Assembly (NCBI GenBank): GCA_003168265.1
Contig: PMSV01000023.1
Location: 446,001-510,000, forward strand
Length of the DNA: 64,000 nucleotides
Source: Chitinophagaceae bacterium
Lineage (GTDB): Bacteria; Bacteroidota; Bacteroidia; Chitinophagales; Chitinophagaceae
Direction of reading: 5' to 3'
Part shown: piece by piece, positions 41,101 to 48,245 of the stretch
How positions within the stretch are numbered: the stretch's first letter is position 1
Layout of the letters: every line of letters starts with the position of its first letter
The notes under the pieces: generated by a model
The model's database searches: none
The model's input: only the letters and a program-made list of their open reading frames with translations
Told to the model about the DNA's origin: nothing
Position numbers and translations under genes: made by a program

Positions 41101-41703
41101 ATCAATGCACAAAACTCGGGTAAAACCCTGCTTACCTATGGATACGAAAGTAAAAACATCAGTCAATGGACCTTCAGGGGACGCCTCAATCTTTCAAAAG
41201 AATTTATACTCAATGGCACCATGATCACCGGTATAAACCAGCTTAACAGCTCCAGTACCAATATCGACAGCAATGATTATAACCTGAAACAATTCTCTAT
41301 TGAACCAGATCTGACTTATACTCAAAAGTCAAATTTGCGCATTCTGATTGGATATAAACTCAGTAATAAATTGAATGGAGCCGTATATGGCGGTCAATTA
41401 TTCACTTCAAATGCGCTGAACACGGAGGTGAAATATAACCTGCTTCAGAATACTTCAATCCTGGCCAAATTCACTCTAAATACTATCGACTTTACACTTA
41501 ATAAGGCTCCTGCAAGTACCAGCTCCCCGGTCAGCTACATTATACTGGAAGGGCTTCAGCCTGGAAAAAACTACCTATGGAGCATTGATTTTACAAAAAA
41601 ACTTGGTGGCAACCTGGAATTAAGCCTGCAGTATGAGGGGAGGAAGCCAGGGGATACCCAAATTGTTCATACCGGGCGAGCAACACTCAGGGCTATTCTT
41701 TGA
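38164..41703 (+). CDS. Large outer-membrane protein with SprA-like features, unknown function
   Basis: An 1179-residue secreted protein that I do not recognise as a named family. It opens with a signal peptide, MYAKLLISGLIFCVICFAAKAQ, but its start is TTG: an in-frame double TAG sits only 12 bp upstream and no in-frame ATG precedes the signal. Most of the protein is barrel-like, with amphipathic strands up to the terminal GRATLRAIL. Features shared with SprA are an early GRGLTFGNTQSAVVTSNLNLQ segment, a hairpin module VYLDGQLMQRGADQDYIINYN (about 302-322; SprA has GGQTLKEGVDYTVDYN), and an EF-hand-like loop DLNHDGIQQLNE (about 854-865; SprA has DLDHDGTLNTLE). These are seen by eye only. It may be a distant paralogue or simply an outer-membrane protein with similar modules. 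Confidence 0.65.
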   Translation: MYAKLLISGLIFCVICFAAKAQRPQQPVAAGKNNASNLHRKFIRVTKGITHIDSLSILPESFSVVGISDSSYLLDYVNGDIRWKKPPSLDSVLVVYRTFPFRLNSMVKRLNYDSIEGHFLVQQSTFRGDKNGDDNFFNFGNITYNGSFGRGLTFGNTQSAVVTSNLNLQISGYLADSIQITAALTDNNIPVQPDGTTAQLSDFDKIFLEFKKKNWALSMGDIDLRQNQNYFLSFYQRLQGANFETTQNLGDGITNKTLVSAAIGKGIFNRNIFQGQEGNQGPYKLQGANNELYFVVLAGTEKVYLDGQLMQRGADQDYIINYNTAEVTFTSRRMITQDSRIQVEFTYSNQSYLNVNLYLANETDFNKKLKIRFAVFNNSDSRNSPINQTLDADQQKFLFSLGDSINKAFYPYAPIDTLGPGKVLYQKVDTTYIAANGLVVHDSIYEYSVNPNITLYNLSFVDVGLGNGDYVPNLNGINGNVYQWIAPVNGQKQGEYEAAQFLVTPKTERVITLGADYSLSKETQLTADIAASHYDPNTLSTLQKNNVDGYSARFQLKNVHPLNFPDSGLKLTTILNYENVDANFHPVEPFRSVEFTRDWGLPLASELQAANEQLYSASFQLDDKKKNFVKYEFDGYDRGSSFKGIRNSVSSNREWDGWHFNENISLMNGWSDTANGYYFKPDLEIFKTFPRLHNYTFGVSYQLEDNVLRNQATDTVSISSFEFQVLQAYLKSPAGKKDNWSLNFTQHTNYYPVGTAMVKGDLANSINLNVQLMSDKHEQLKFNATYRDLDVVDTTLSSQRSDKTMLAKVEYLVNEWKGFLKGNIYYEVGSGQVQQQNYSYLQVPAGTGQYEWIDLNHDGIQQLNEFFPAQFQDQADFIRIYTPTNNYVKANYNTFNFSFSLDPKTLIDLKKSEGFLNAIARFTLQTSLQLNQKEQANGFVQLNPLKGLPLDDTTLITRAAIFTNTLSFNKSSTKWGFDVINAQNSGKTLLTYGYESKNISQWTFRGRLNLSKEFILNGTMITGINQLNSSSTNIDSNDYNLKQFSIEPDLTYTQKSNLRILIGYKLSNKLNGAVYGGQLFTSNALNTEVKYNLLQNTSILAKFTLNTIDFTLNKAPASTSSPVSYIILEGLQPGKNYLWSIDFTKKLGGNLELSLQYEGRKPGDTQIVHTGRATLRAIL

Positions 41704-41802
41704 TAAATTCGGAGATAGGTCTGCATTGTGGGGAGGAGTTTGCATAGGAGTAACCGCAAATTGTTCAGAGGACGAGCAGGGTAGGGAACCCTATTATTTA
41801 AT

Positions 41803-41836
41803 AAAAAAACCTGCATGCCTTTTAAACATGCAGGTT
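41803..41836 (-). terminator. Rho-independent terminator of the coiled-coil gene
   Basis: Read on the minus strand, AACCTGCATG, nine-base loop, CATGCAGGTT is followed by a run of T, about 50 bp after the stop at 41885. It probably also stops plus-strand reading from the large outer-membrane gene less well, since the T-run is on the minus-strand side only. Confidence 0.85.
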
Positions 41837-41884
41837 AATATATCAGGTTTTTCAGAGATTATAAACTTAAGAGTCTGTCCCTTC

Positions 41885-42868
41885 TCAGCTAAACAAACCG
41901 CCTTTCTTCAACTCCCTAGTACCTTCCCCGATTTTGAATCCGTTATGATAGATTTCTATCTTGTATACTCCTTTAAGGAAGTCAGAACCGGATTGTTGTT
42001 TCCAGGCAAACTGAACAGATTTGGTCTTTCCTGCTTCGATATCAACCGGAACTTTTGCAGTATACGGTTTGTCACCATCCTCGCGGCTAGTGAAAGTACC
42101 TGAACCAAGAGCCTGGTCGGTAATTTGTTTTCCATCGGGGCCGGTTATGCAAACATAGACATCTGTTTGGCCTGATTGAGCGATGCGGTTATTGACGTCA
42201 AAAGAAATAACCAGCTTGTCGACCCTTTTAGCCGTTGTAGTGATCTTTTCTTTTCCGTTCTTCCTGTCATGATAAGGAGTGATTGCAATATTGGTTGCAT
42301 TCAGAGTAGAAGCGACATCAACCTTCTTTGCGAGATCCTGTTTTTCAGTCGTAGTAGTCTGAAGATCCTGTGTGAGTTTTTCCTTATCCTGGGTCAGTTG
42401 GGTCTTTTCAGCCGTTAATTGCGTATTCTGATTGGTCAAATCCTGAACTTGTTTTTCAAGATCGGATATCTTATTATTTAGCTCACTGATCAGTTCTTTT
42501 GCTTTGTTGAGTTCGGCTGCTGTTGCATGATCCTTTCTCAAAATATTGCGAATCTCAGCTTTTTTCTTGGCAATGTCAGAATTAGCGCTGGTGAGCTGGG
42601 TTTGCAGTTTATTGTTGTTACCGGTCAGGGAATCAAGACGAACAAGTGCGTCGTCGAAATTCTTCTGTATCTGGCCCTTTTCATCAGTAACTTTTGCAAT
42701 CTGTGATTGATCAGTCTGATGCGTTTGCTCATTCTTGTTGTTGTTGTACAACAAATAACCCCAAGTGCCCAGAAAACCAGCAGCAAGCAATCCTATAATC
42801 AGGTTCTTGAAATCCTTTTTTGGAGGTTGGCTTTGTGGCGTAGCAGATGGATAGTTGGTTGTGCTCAT
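41885..42868 (-). CDS. Membrane-anchored coiled-coil protein of unknown function
   Basis: I place the start at ATG 42868 (MSTTNYPSATPQSQ); the frame continues upstream to 42952 but that part is not protein-like. A proline-rich leader is followed by one transmembrane helix (NLIIGLLAAGFLGTWGYLLY, about 22-41). A long Gln/Lys/Thr-rich coiled coil (about 55-190; TQLTAEKTQLTQDKEKLTQDLQ) leads to a compact C-terminal domain (about 200-327; VDKLVISFDVNNRIAQSGQTDVYVCITGPDGKQ) that looks like a beta-sandwich. The topology is N-in, C-terminal domain outside the inner membrane. Function unknown; such designs often bridge the periplasm. Confidence 0.75.
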   Translation of the reverse strand: MSTTNYPSATPQSQPPKKDFKNLIIGLLAAGFLGTWGYLLYNNNKNEQTHQTDQSQIAKVTDEKGQIQKNFDDALVRLDSLTGNNNKLQTQLTSANSDIAKKKAEIRNILRKDHATAAELNKAKELISELNNKISDLEKQVQDLTNQNTQLTAEKTQLTQDKEKLTQDLQTTTTEKQDLAKKVDVASTLNATNIAITPYHDRKNGKEKITTTAKRVDKLVISFDVNNRIAQSGQTDVYVCITGPDGKQITDQALGSGTFTSREDGDKPYTAKVPVDIEAGKTKSVQFAWKQQSGSDFLKGVYKIEIYHNGFKIGEGTRELKKGGLFS

Positions 42869-43106
42869 AATTGTATTTTTTTGATAAATTTTTAATTTTG
42901 GACCATTGAATCGGGATCCATAAAATTTTAAGGGGGAATAATTTAGTACCAATCTCCAATTTGTCTAAAACCGTGCCAAAATTAAATTGCCTTTACCTAA
43001 CTCTCGATCATTCAGGTTATTAATAACGATCAGAGGGACCTAAAAAATGGTTAAATCTGCGATTTCATCCTCATTTCATACTTTGCAGAAGAAAAGTTTA
43101 AAGACA

Positions 43107-44105
43107 ATGTCTGTTGAAAAAATCATTGGGAACTGGAAAAAAAAGAGCTTCAGGCCGGTCTATTTGCTGGAAGGTGAGGAGGACTATTATATAGATAAGC
43201 TGGTGAATTTTGCCGAACACCAAATTTTATCGGAATCTGAGTCTCCATTTAACCTCAGCGTTTTTTACGGAAAGGATACAGATTGGTCAACATTGATAAA
43301 TGCTTGCAGACGTTACCCGGTATTCGCTGAAAGACAAGTTGTTATACTTAAGGAAGCCCAACAAATGCGGGATATTGACAAATTAGAGCCATACGTTGCT
43401 AAACCTTTGGAATCTACTATTTTGATCATCGCTTACAAGGAAAAAAAGCTGGATGGCCGGACCAAATTGGCCAAAATCCTGAGAGATAAAGCCGAAATCC
43501 TGTCCACAAAAAAAATCTATGACAATCAGATTCCACAATGGATAATGGAATTGACAAGCTCCAAGGGGATCGGGATATCTCCAAAAGCGACAGCCCTATT
43601 GGCGGACCATATCGGAAATGATCTGAGTCGAATTGAAAATGAGGTAGACAAAATGCTGATCAACCTGGGTAGTCGCAAGGAAATAACGGAGGATGATATT
43701 GAAGTATTTGTAGGGGTGAGTAAGGAATACAATGTTTTCGAATTGCAGGATGCCGTAGCACGGAAAAACCTTTCCAAAGCAATGCGGATCATTCAATATT
43801 TTCAGTCCAACCCGAAAGCAGCTCCGATTCAGCTCATACTTCCTTCACTTTATAATTTCTTTGGTAAGACTTATATGATTTTCGGCCAGCAGGGAGCAGA
43901 TGAAAAAACACTAGCTGCCACATTGGGTGTGAGCCCTTTTTTCATGAAGGGTTATATGTCTGCTGCCCACTTGTATAGCTTTGAGGGTGTTGAAGCCGCA
44001 ATTCTACTGCTCCATGAATACAATTTACGGAGCATTGGCGTAAACAGCTCGGGGCAGGAGGACGCATCGCTACTAAAGGAATTGGTAGTTAAGATGCTTC
44101 GATAG
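43107..44105 (+). CDS. holA: DNA polymerase III subunit delta
   Basis: HolA is the clamp-loader subunit that opens the sliding clamp. From ATG 43107 it reads MSVEKIIGNWKKKSFRPVYLLEGEEDYYIDKL, the family's N-terminal P-loop-like domain (without true Walker residues); an extension to 43047 is not typical. ILIIAYKEKKLDGRTKLAKIL and the segment IGNDLSRIENEVDKMLI are diagnostic for delta. The 3' end overlaps the 3' end of ribF by 17 bp (convergent). A TACTTTGC element at 43078 may be the -7 promoter part. Confidence 0.9.
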   Translation: MSVEKIIGNWKKKSFRPVYLLEGEEDYYIDKLVNFAEHQILSESESPFNLSVFYGKDTDWSTLINACRRYPVFAERQVVILKEAQQMRDIDKLEPYVAKPLESTILIIAYKEKKLDGRTKLAKILRDKAEILSTKKIYDNQIPQWIMELTSSKGIGISPKATALLADHIGNDLSRIENEVDKMLINLGSRKEITEDDIEVFVGVSKEYNVFELQDAVARKNLSKAMRIIQYFQSNPKAAPIQLILPSLYNFFGKTYMIFGQQGADEKTLAATLGVSPFFMKGYMSAAHLYSFEGVEAAILLLHEYNLRSIGVNSSGQEDASLLKELVVKMLR

Positions 44106-45072
44106 ATGGAGCATTGGATTGGGGGACAAGAATTGCCGCTGCTTTGTCCCTGGCAAGCTGTTCTTTTAATTCCTGGAGGCCATTGAATTTTTGCTCTGCC
44201 CGAAGGTATTTCTTCACAAATACCCGAATGGTTCTTCCGTAGATAGATTCATCAAAATTGAAAAGGTTCACTTCGATGGTAATTTGTGAATCATCGTTAT
44301 TAATAGTTGGCCTCTTTCCGATATTCATCATGCCAGCTAGCTTCACTCCTGATAACTGCTTCCCGGGATCTGTCATAAACTCTGCATCCACAGCGTAAAC
44401 TCCCTGGCCGGGCAGAATTTTTTCCCAATCATCAATCTTCAGATTGGCAGTTGGAAATCCGATCGTCCTTCCAAGCTTATTGCCTTCCGTAACAAGGCCG
44501 TTGAAAAAATAGGTGTAGCCTAACAATTGGTTTGCAGTTTCCACATCTCCCAGCATAATTGATTCCCTGATCCTTGTCGAACTGACCGATATTTCGCTTA
44601 ATAAATGTACAGGTATCTCTTTCAGCTTATATCCATAAAGGTTCCTCCCTTCCTCCAGCAAATGGTAATCGCCAAGCCGGCCTTTCCCGAACCTGTGATC
44701 GTAACCGATTATAACGGTATGCGGATGGAATTTTTCAAATAAAAAGTCCCGGATATATTGTTCTGCGGTGAGCTGCGAAAAGGCTTCAGTAAAAGGTACT
44801 ATGACCAGGTGGTCAATCCCAAAAGCGCTTAGCAATTCAATTTTTTCTTCCGGTGTATTAATGAGTTTGATGTCCTCCCCCGATTTTCCCACTATTTTTC
44901 TGGGATGGGGGTGAAAACTGATGATAAGGGATTCACCATTGGCTCGCAGAGCTTCCTCTCTAAGCTGTCTTATGATCTGCTGGTGGCCGGTATGGACCCC
45001 GTCAAAAGTACCGATAGTGATAATAGCATTGCGGAAAACGGGCAATTCTTCTAATGGTCTGTGTATAATCAT
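44089..45072 (-). CDS. ribF: Bifunctional riboflavin kinase / FAD synthetase
   Basis: Makes FMN and FAD from riboflavin. The N-terminal nucleotidyltransferase domain has TIGTFDGVHTGHQQII and the later GYDHRFGKGRLGDY and SSTRIRESIMLGD, all characteristic. The C-terminal kinase domain carries LGRTIGFPTANLKI and GVYAVDAEF. The 327 residues are a normal length. The gene overlaps the end of holA on the opposite strand by 17 bp. It stands without a visible FMN riboswitch. Confidence 0.95.
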   Translation of the reverse strand: MIIHRPLEELPVFRNAIITIGTFDGVHTGHQQIIRQLREEALRANGESLIISFHPHPRKIVGKSGEDIKLINTPEEKIELLSAFGIDHLVIVPFTEAFSQLTAEQYIRDFLFEKFHPHTVIIGYDHRFGKGRLGDYHLLEEGRNLYGYKLKEIPVHLLSEISVSSTRIRESIMLGDVETANQLLGYTYFFNGLVTEGNKLGRTIGFPTANLKIDDWEKILPGQGVYAVDAEFMTDPGKQLSGVKLAGMMNIGKRPTINNDDSQITIEVNLFNFDESIYGRTIRVFVKKYLRAEQKFNGLQELKEQLARDKAAAILVPQSNAPSIEAS

Positions 45073-45232
45073 GCGTTTGAAGCTGTCTGCGAAAATAATA
45101 CAGTTGGGTTAATGATTAGGGCAATTCAAACCAAAAGATTTCGGGGCGTTTTGAATGTGATCTGAATGCTTAAGTTCATCCCAAATCAATTAATTTGCGG
45201 ATCATTACAAAGATCAATTTTTAAGAAAAAAC

Positions 45233-46411
45233 ATGTCTTTATATTCCCTTCGGGGTGTTTCGGCCCAAAAAGAAGAAGTCCACAAAGCAACCCAAAACCT
45301 GGATCAGGGACTTTATCCTCATTCTTTTTGCAAGATATATCCGGATTTACTAGGAGGTGATGAGAAATGGGTCAACCTTATGCATGCTGATGGGGCTGGT
45401 ACAAAGAGTATTCTCGCATATCTATACTGGAAAGAGACAGGGGATCTTTCTGTTTGGAAAGGAATTGCACAGGATGCGATCGCAATGAACCTGGATGATC
45501 TGCTTTGCGTTGGCATCCACGACCGTATACTCTTTTGTTCAACGATTGACCGAAACAAAAGACTGATTCCCGGGGAGGTCCTGGAATCGATAATTAACGG
45601 TTCCCAGGATTTTTTTGAAGAATTGAAGAAATATAGGGTGGATATCCGCTTTTTAGGAGGAGAAACAGCAGATGTTGGGGATATTGTTCGCAGTATTGCA
45701 GTCAATGGTACGATGTCGGTTCGTTGGCCCAAAAAAGAACTGGTTACCAATGAAAAGATAGGATCCGGCGATCTTATAGTGGGAATCTCCAGTGCCGGGC
45801 AGTCAGTTTATGAGAAAGAATACAACAGTGGCATCGGAAGCAATGGCCTGACTTCGGCCAGGCACGATGTGCTGGAAAAATATTATGCCGGGCAATTTCC
45901 TGAGTCTTTTGATCCCGGTTTGGAGCAAAAAGTAGTTTATATCGGTCCTCACCGATTGACGGATAATATAATCAGCCAGGAGGGGAATTCCTATCAGGTG
46001 GGTCGGTTGCTCCTGAGCCCCACAAGGACCTATGCGCCTCTTATGAAAGCCCTTCTCACCGAACATTTTGGACTTGTCCGGGGACTCATTCATTGCAGCG
46101 GTGGCGGCCAAACCAAATGCATGAAATACCTGCCGGAGCCTTTAACTATCATAAAAGACAACCTTTTCGATCCTCCCCCAATATTCAGGATCATTCAGCA
46201 GGCATCCGGATCTGATAACCGGGAAATGTACCAGGTTTTCAATATGGGCCACCGTCTGGAGGTCTTTACCCATGAAAAGGATGCTGAAACTGTCATAGCA
46301 ATTTCCAGAGGGTACGGCATCGATGCAAGAGTTGTAGGCAGGGTGGAATCCTCGGGCAAAAAGGAACTTGTTTTAAGGCTTCCCGGAGAAGATATTCTCT
46401 ACCAATTCTGA
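45233..46411 (+). CDS. purM: Phosphoribosylformylglycinamidine cyclo-ligase (AIR synthase)
   Basis: PurM closes the imidazole ring in purine synthesis, ATP-dependent. The 392 residues include the family's ADGAGTKSILAYLY, the IAQDAIAMNLDDLLCVG segment and FLGGETADVGDIVR, and ISSAGQSVYEKEYNSGIGSNGL near the middle, in the form common in Bacteroidota (longer than the E. coli enzyme). The ATG at 45233 is preceded by TTAATTTGC, close to a -7 box. No other pur gene is adjacent. Confidence 0.94.
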   Translation: MSLYSLRGVSAQKEEVHKATQNLDQGLYPHSFCKIYPDLLGGDEKWVNLMHADGAGTKSILAYLYWKETGDLSVWKGIAQDAIAMNLDDLLCVGIHDRILFCSTIDRNKRLIPGEVLESIINGSQDFFEELKKYRVDIRFLGGETADVGDIVRSIAVNGTMSVRWPKKELVTNEKIGSGDLIVGISSAGQSVYEKEYNSGIGSNGLTSARHDVLEKYYAGQFPESFDPGLEQKVVYIGPHRLTDNIISQEGNSYQVGRLLLSPTRTYAPLMKALLTEHFGLVRGLIHCSGGGQTKCMKYLPEPLTIIKDNLFDPPPIFRIIQQASGSDNREMYQVFNMGHRLEVFTHEKDAETVIAISRGYGIDARVVGRVESSGKKELVLRLPGEDILYQF

Positions 46412-46504
46412 TCCTTTTTATAGGGGGCTCCCAAAGGAAAGAAGAAATAATACCCGAAAAAGGCCATGATATTAGCAACGAATTGATTATGAATAAGATA
46501 AGAT

Positions 46505-46879
46505 TCATGGCAATTGGTTTTTCGAACCTTCAATTTGTTTTAGCAGTTCTTCCGGTTCCTGCTGGCTAAGCCTGTTTTCGCTTACAAACTGGGAGACCAA
46601 TCTTTACGGGGAGCCTTCAAAATAGCTTTTTACCATCTGGTTAAGGGTTTTCCGGGCATATTCAGATTTTGCAACTTTTTGCTTGTAAAAATTGTTTCTT
46701 CCCTGGACCTGGTAATCAACATGGCCTTTTTCAATTAGAATTTTAAGCAGGGTGGCGATTGTGTTGGGGTGGGGTTTTGGTTCTGGTGAGGCATTGATTA
46801 TATCCTTTAGAAAGCCTTTTCCCAGTTTCCAAAGAACCATCATCACCTGTTCTTCTGCTATGGTAAGCGGGCTGGTCAT
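46505..46879 (-). pseudogene. BlaI/MecI-type repressor interrupted by one in-frame TAA
   Basis: BlaI/MecI proteins are small winged-helix repressors released by the BlaR1/MecR1 sensor protease. From ATG 46879 the frame gives MTSPLTIAEEQVMMVLWKLG and HPNTIATLLKILIEKGHV, the DNA-binding domain, then KSEYARKTLNQMVKSYFEGSP and a TAA at codon 92 (46606-46604). Beyond it, the same frame continues RLVSQFVSENRLSQQEPEELL, the usual dimerization tail, to a TGA at codon 125, the normal family length. One base (TAA from, for example, AAA) therefore truncates it. No blaR1 gene is beside it: only 93 bp separate its end from purM. A 91-residue product that binds DNA but dimerizes poorly is possible; so is a sequencing error or a decayed gene. 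Confidence 0.82.
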
Positions 46880-47211
46880 AACTAATTTTTTTTACAAGGA
46901 TTTTATTTTTTTTTTAATAAATATCAGCTTGGAAGAGAATTTCATGTAATCTAATACAGGCAAGGGTTTCAGAATCTTTCAACCTGATTGTGCAATCGTT
47001 TGCGCGATTTTTTCTGCCTGATTTCTGAGGATATTTGCACCGTATTTTTCCGAAAACACTATGAACTTTCGATAATGAAAACTATTTTTGTAGCAGTTCT
47101 GGACGGATTCGCATTAATAACATCTTTTTTGCACTTTCCCCGAACACCCGCACCTTGTTATTTGTTGTTTTTCAGTACCCCAACAGTTAGTTAAATTTTT
47201 ATTAATACAAT
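46880..47211 (+). other. 332-bp rpoD upstream region
   Basis: No convincing gene. A poly-T rich block (46886-46920) flanks the blaI start, followed by AT-rich DNA with a -7-like TATTTTTG at 47083-47090, 122 bp before the rpoD ATG. A 39-codon frame starting at about 47074 crosses that element and is not protein-like. Confidence 0.5.
47083..47090 (+). promoter_or_regulatory. Possible -7 element of rpoD
   Basis: TATTTTTG fits TAnnTTTG, with no TTTG at 19-21 bp upstream. If used, the rpoD leader would be about 110 bases. Confidence 0.3.
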
Positions 47212-48069
47212 ATGAGGCAACTTAAAATTGCTACCCAAATTACCAACCGGGATTCTCAGGCGGTTGAGAAGTATTTGCAAGAAATTTCCAAAATACCCAT
47301 GATCACTCCTGAAGAGGAGACGGTACTTGCTCAGCGTATCAAGATGAGCGATCAGCGGGCTTTGGATAAACTGGTGCAGGCCAACCTGCGCTTTGTGGTT
47401 TCCGTTGCAAAACAATATCAGCACCAGGGGCTTTCTCTTAGTGATTTGATTAACGAGGGCAACCTCGGCTTGATTAAAGCGGCACAACGCTTTGATGAGA
47501 CAAAAGGCTTCAAATTTATATCATACGCAGTATGGTGGATCCGCCAGTCTATTTTACAGGCGTTGGCAGAGCAGGGCAGATTAGTCCGCCTGCCTCAAAA
47601 TAAAATCGGCACATATAACAAAGCCAATAAGGCATATATGGCTTTTGAACAGGAACACGAGAGGGAACCAAGCACGGAAGAATTGGCAGAATTACTCGAA
47701 ATGAGTGAAACTGAAATCAACAATATTTTCCAAAGCAATACCCGGCATAGTTCTTTGGACGCGCCTGTACATGAAGCCGAAGACGTAGCCATGGGCGATC
47801 TCCTTGAAGGCAGTGACGATACGGATGACGATGTGATGAAGGATTCACTGCGTGCTGAAATTCGCAGGGTGCTCAAATCCCTGAGCCCCAGAGAAGCTGA
47901 AATTGTCAATGCTTATTTCGGATTGGATGGTGAAAATGGCGTGACGATCGAACAGATCGGAATGAAATACGATCTTACTAAGGAACGCATCCGTCAGATC
48001 AAGGAAAGAGCAATCAAACGTCTCCAAAAAGCCAGGTATAGCAATGCATTGAAAGCTTATTTAGGTTAA
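47212..48069 (+). CDS. rpoD: Primary sigma factor RpoD (Bacteroidota sigma-70)
   Basis: Directs RNA polymerase to housekeeping promoters. The 285-residue protein lacks region 1.1, as usual in Bacteroidota. Region 1.2 starts EKYLQEISKIPMIT, region 2 runs through LDKLVQANLRFVVSVA and the -10-reading helix GFKFISYAVWWIRQSI, region 3 begins EHEREPSTEELAELL, and region 4 ends with EQIGMKYDLTKERIRQIKERAIKRL. The promoter pattern visible in this window (TTTG / TAnnTTTG) is what such sigma factors are known to read. A terminator follows. Confidence 0.97.
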   Translation: MRQLKIATQITNRDSQAVEKYLQEISKIPMITPEEETVLAQRIKMSDQRALDKLVQANLRFVVSVAKQYQHQGLSLSDLINEGNLGLIKAAQRFDETKGFKFISYAVWWIRQSILQALAEQGRLVRLPQNKIGTYNKANKAYMAFEQEHEREPSTEELAELLEMSETEINNIFQSNTRHSSLDAPVHEAEDVAMGDLLEGSDDTDDDVMKDSLRAEIRRVLKSLSPREAEIVNAYFGLDGENGVTIEQIGMKYDLTKERIRQIKERAIKRLQKARYSNALKAYLG

Positions 48070-48092
48070 TACTTATCAGGCTAGATTTTTTG

Positions 48093-48122
48093 ACCCCGGC
48101 CTATGGCTGGGGTTATTATTTT
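48093..48122 (+). terminator. Rho-independent terminator of rpoD
   Basis: ACCCCGGCC, loop TAT, GGCTGGGGT (one G:T pair), followed by TATTATTTT, 23 bp after the rpoD stop. Confidence 0.85.
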
Positions 48123-48164
48123 ACCAGCGTTGCCTATCCCCGGGAAAATCACATCATGGAAAAC

Positions 48165-48180
48165 GGTCGGAGTTCCGACC
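48165..48180. repeat. Perfect 16-bp palindrome upstream of trxB
   Basis: GGTCGGA, GT, TCCGACC, followed by TTTAATTT. It sits about 65 bp before the trxB ATG and just upstream of a -7-like TATTTTTA (48202-48209). It could be an operator or a second weak terminator; the sequence alone cannot decide. Confidence 0.5.
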
Positions 48181-48245
48181 TTTAATTTCCGGAATTTGGG
48201 CTATTTTTACAAGATTTCATTTGTTTCAGTAATCAAGTATATCAG

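Noticed and set aside
46293-46508. Minus-strand frame next to the broken blaI, considered as a BlaR1 remnant
   Set aside because: It lies mostly over the 3' end of purM and has none of the M56 zinc-protease motifs.
46604-46606. TAA in blaI read as a recoded sense codon
   Set aside because: Many other genes here end normally at TAA, so an altered genetic code is excluded; only gene-specific read-through could be considered and there is no sign of it.
47074-47192. 39-codon frame upstream of rpoD (MKTIFVAVLDGF)
   Set aside because: No family parallel, overlaps a promoter-like element and ends without any link to rpoD; chance seems more likely.
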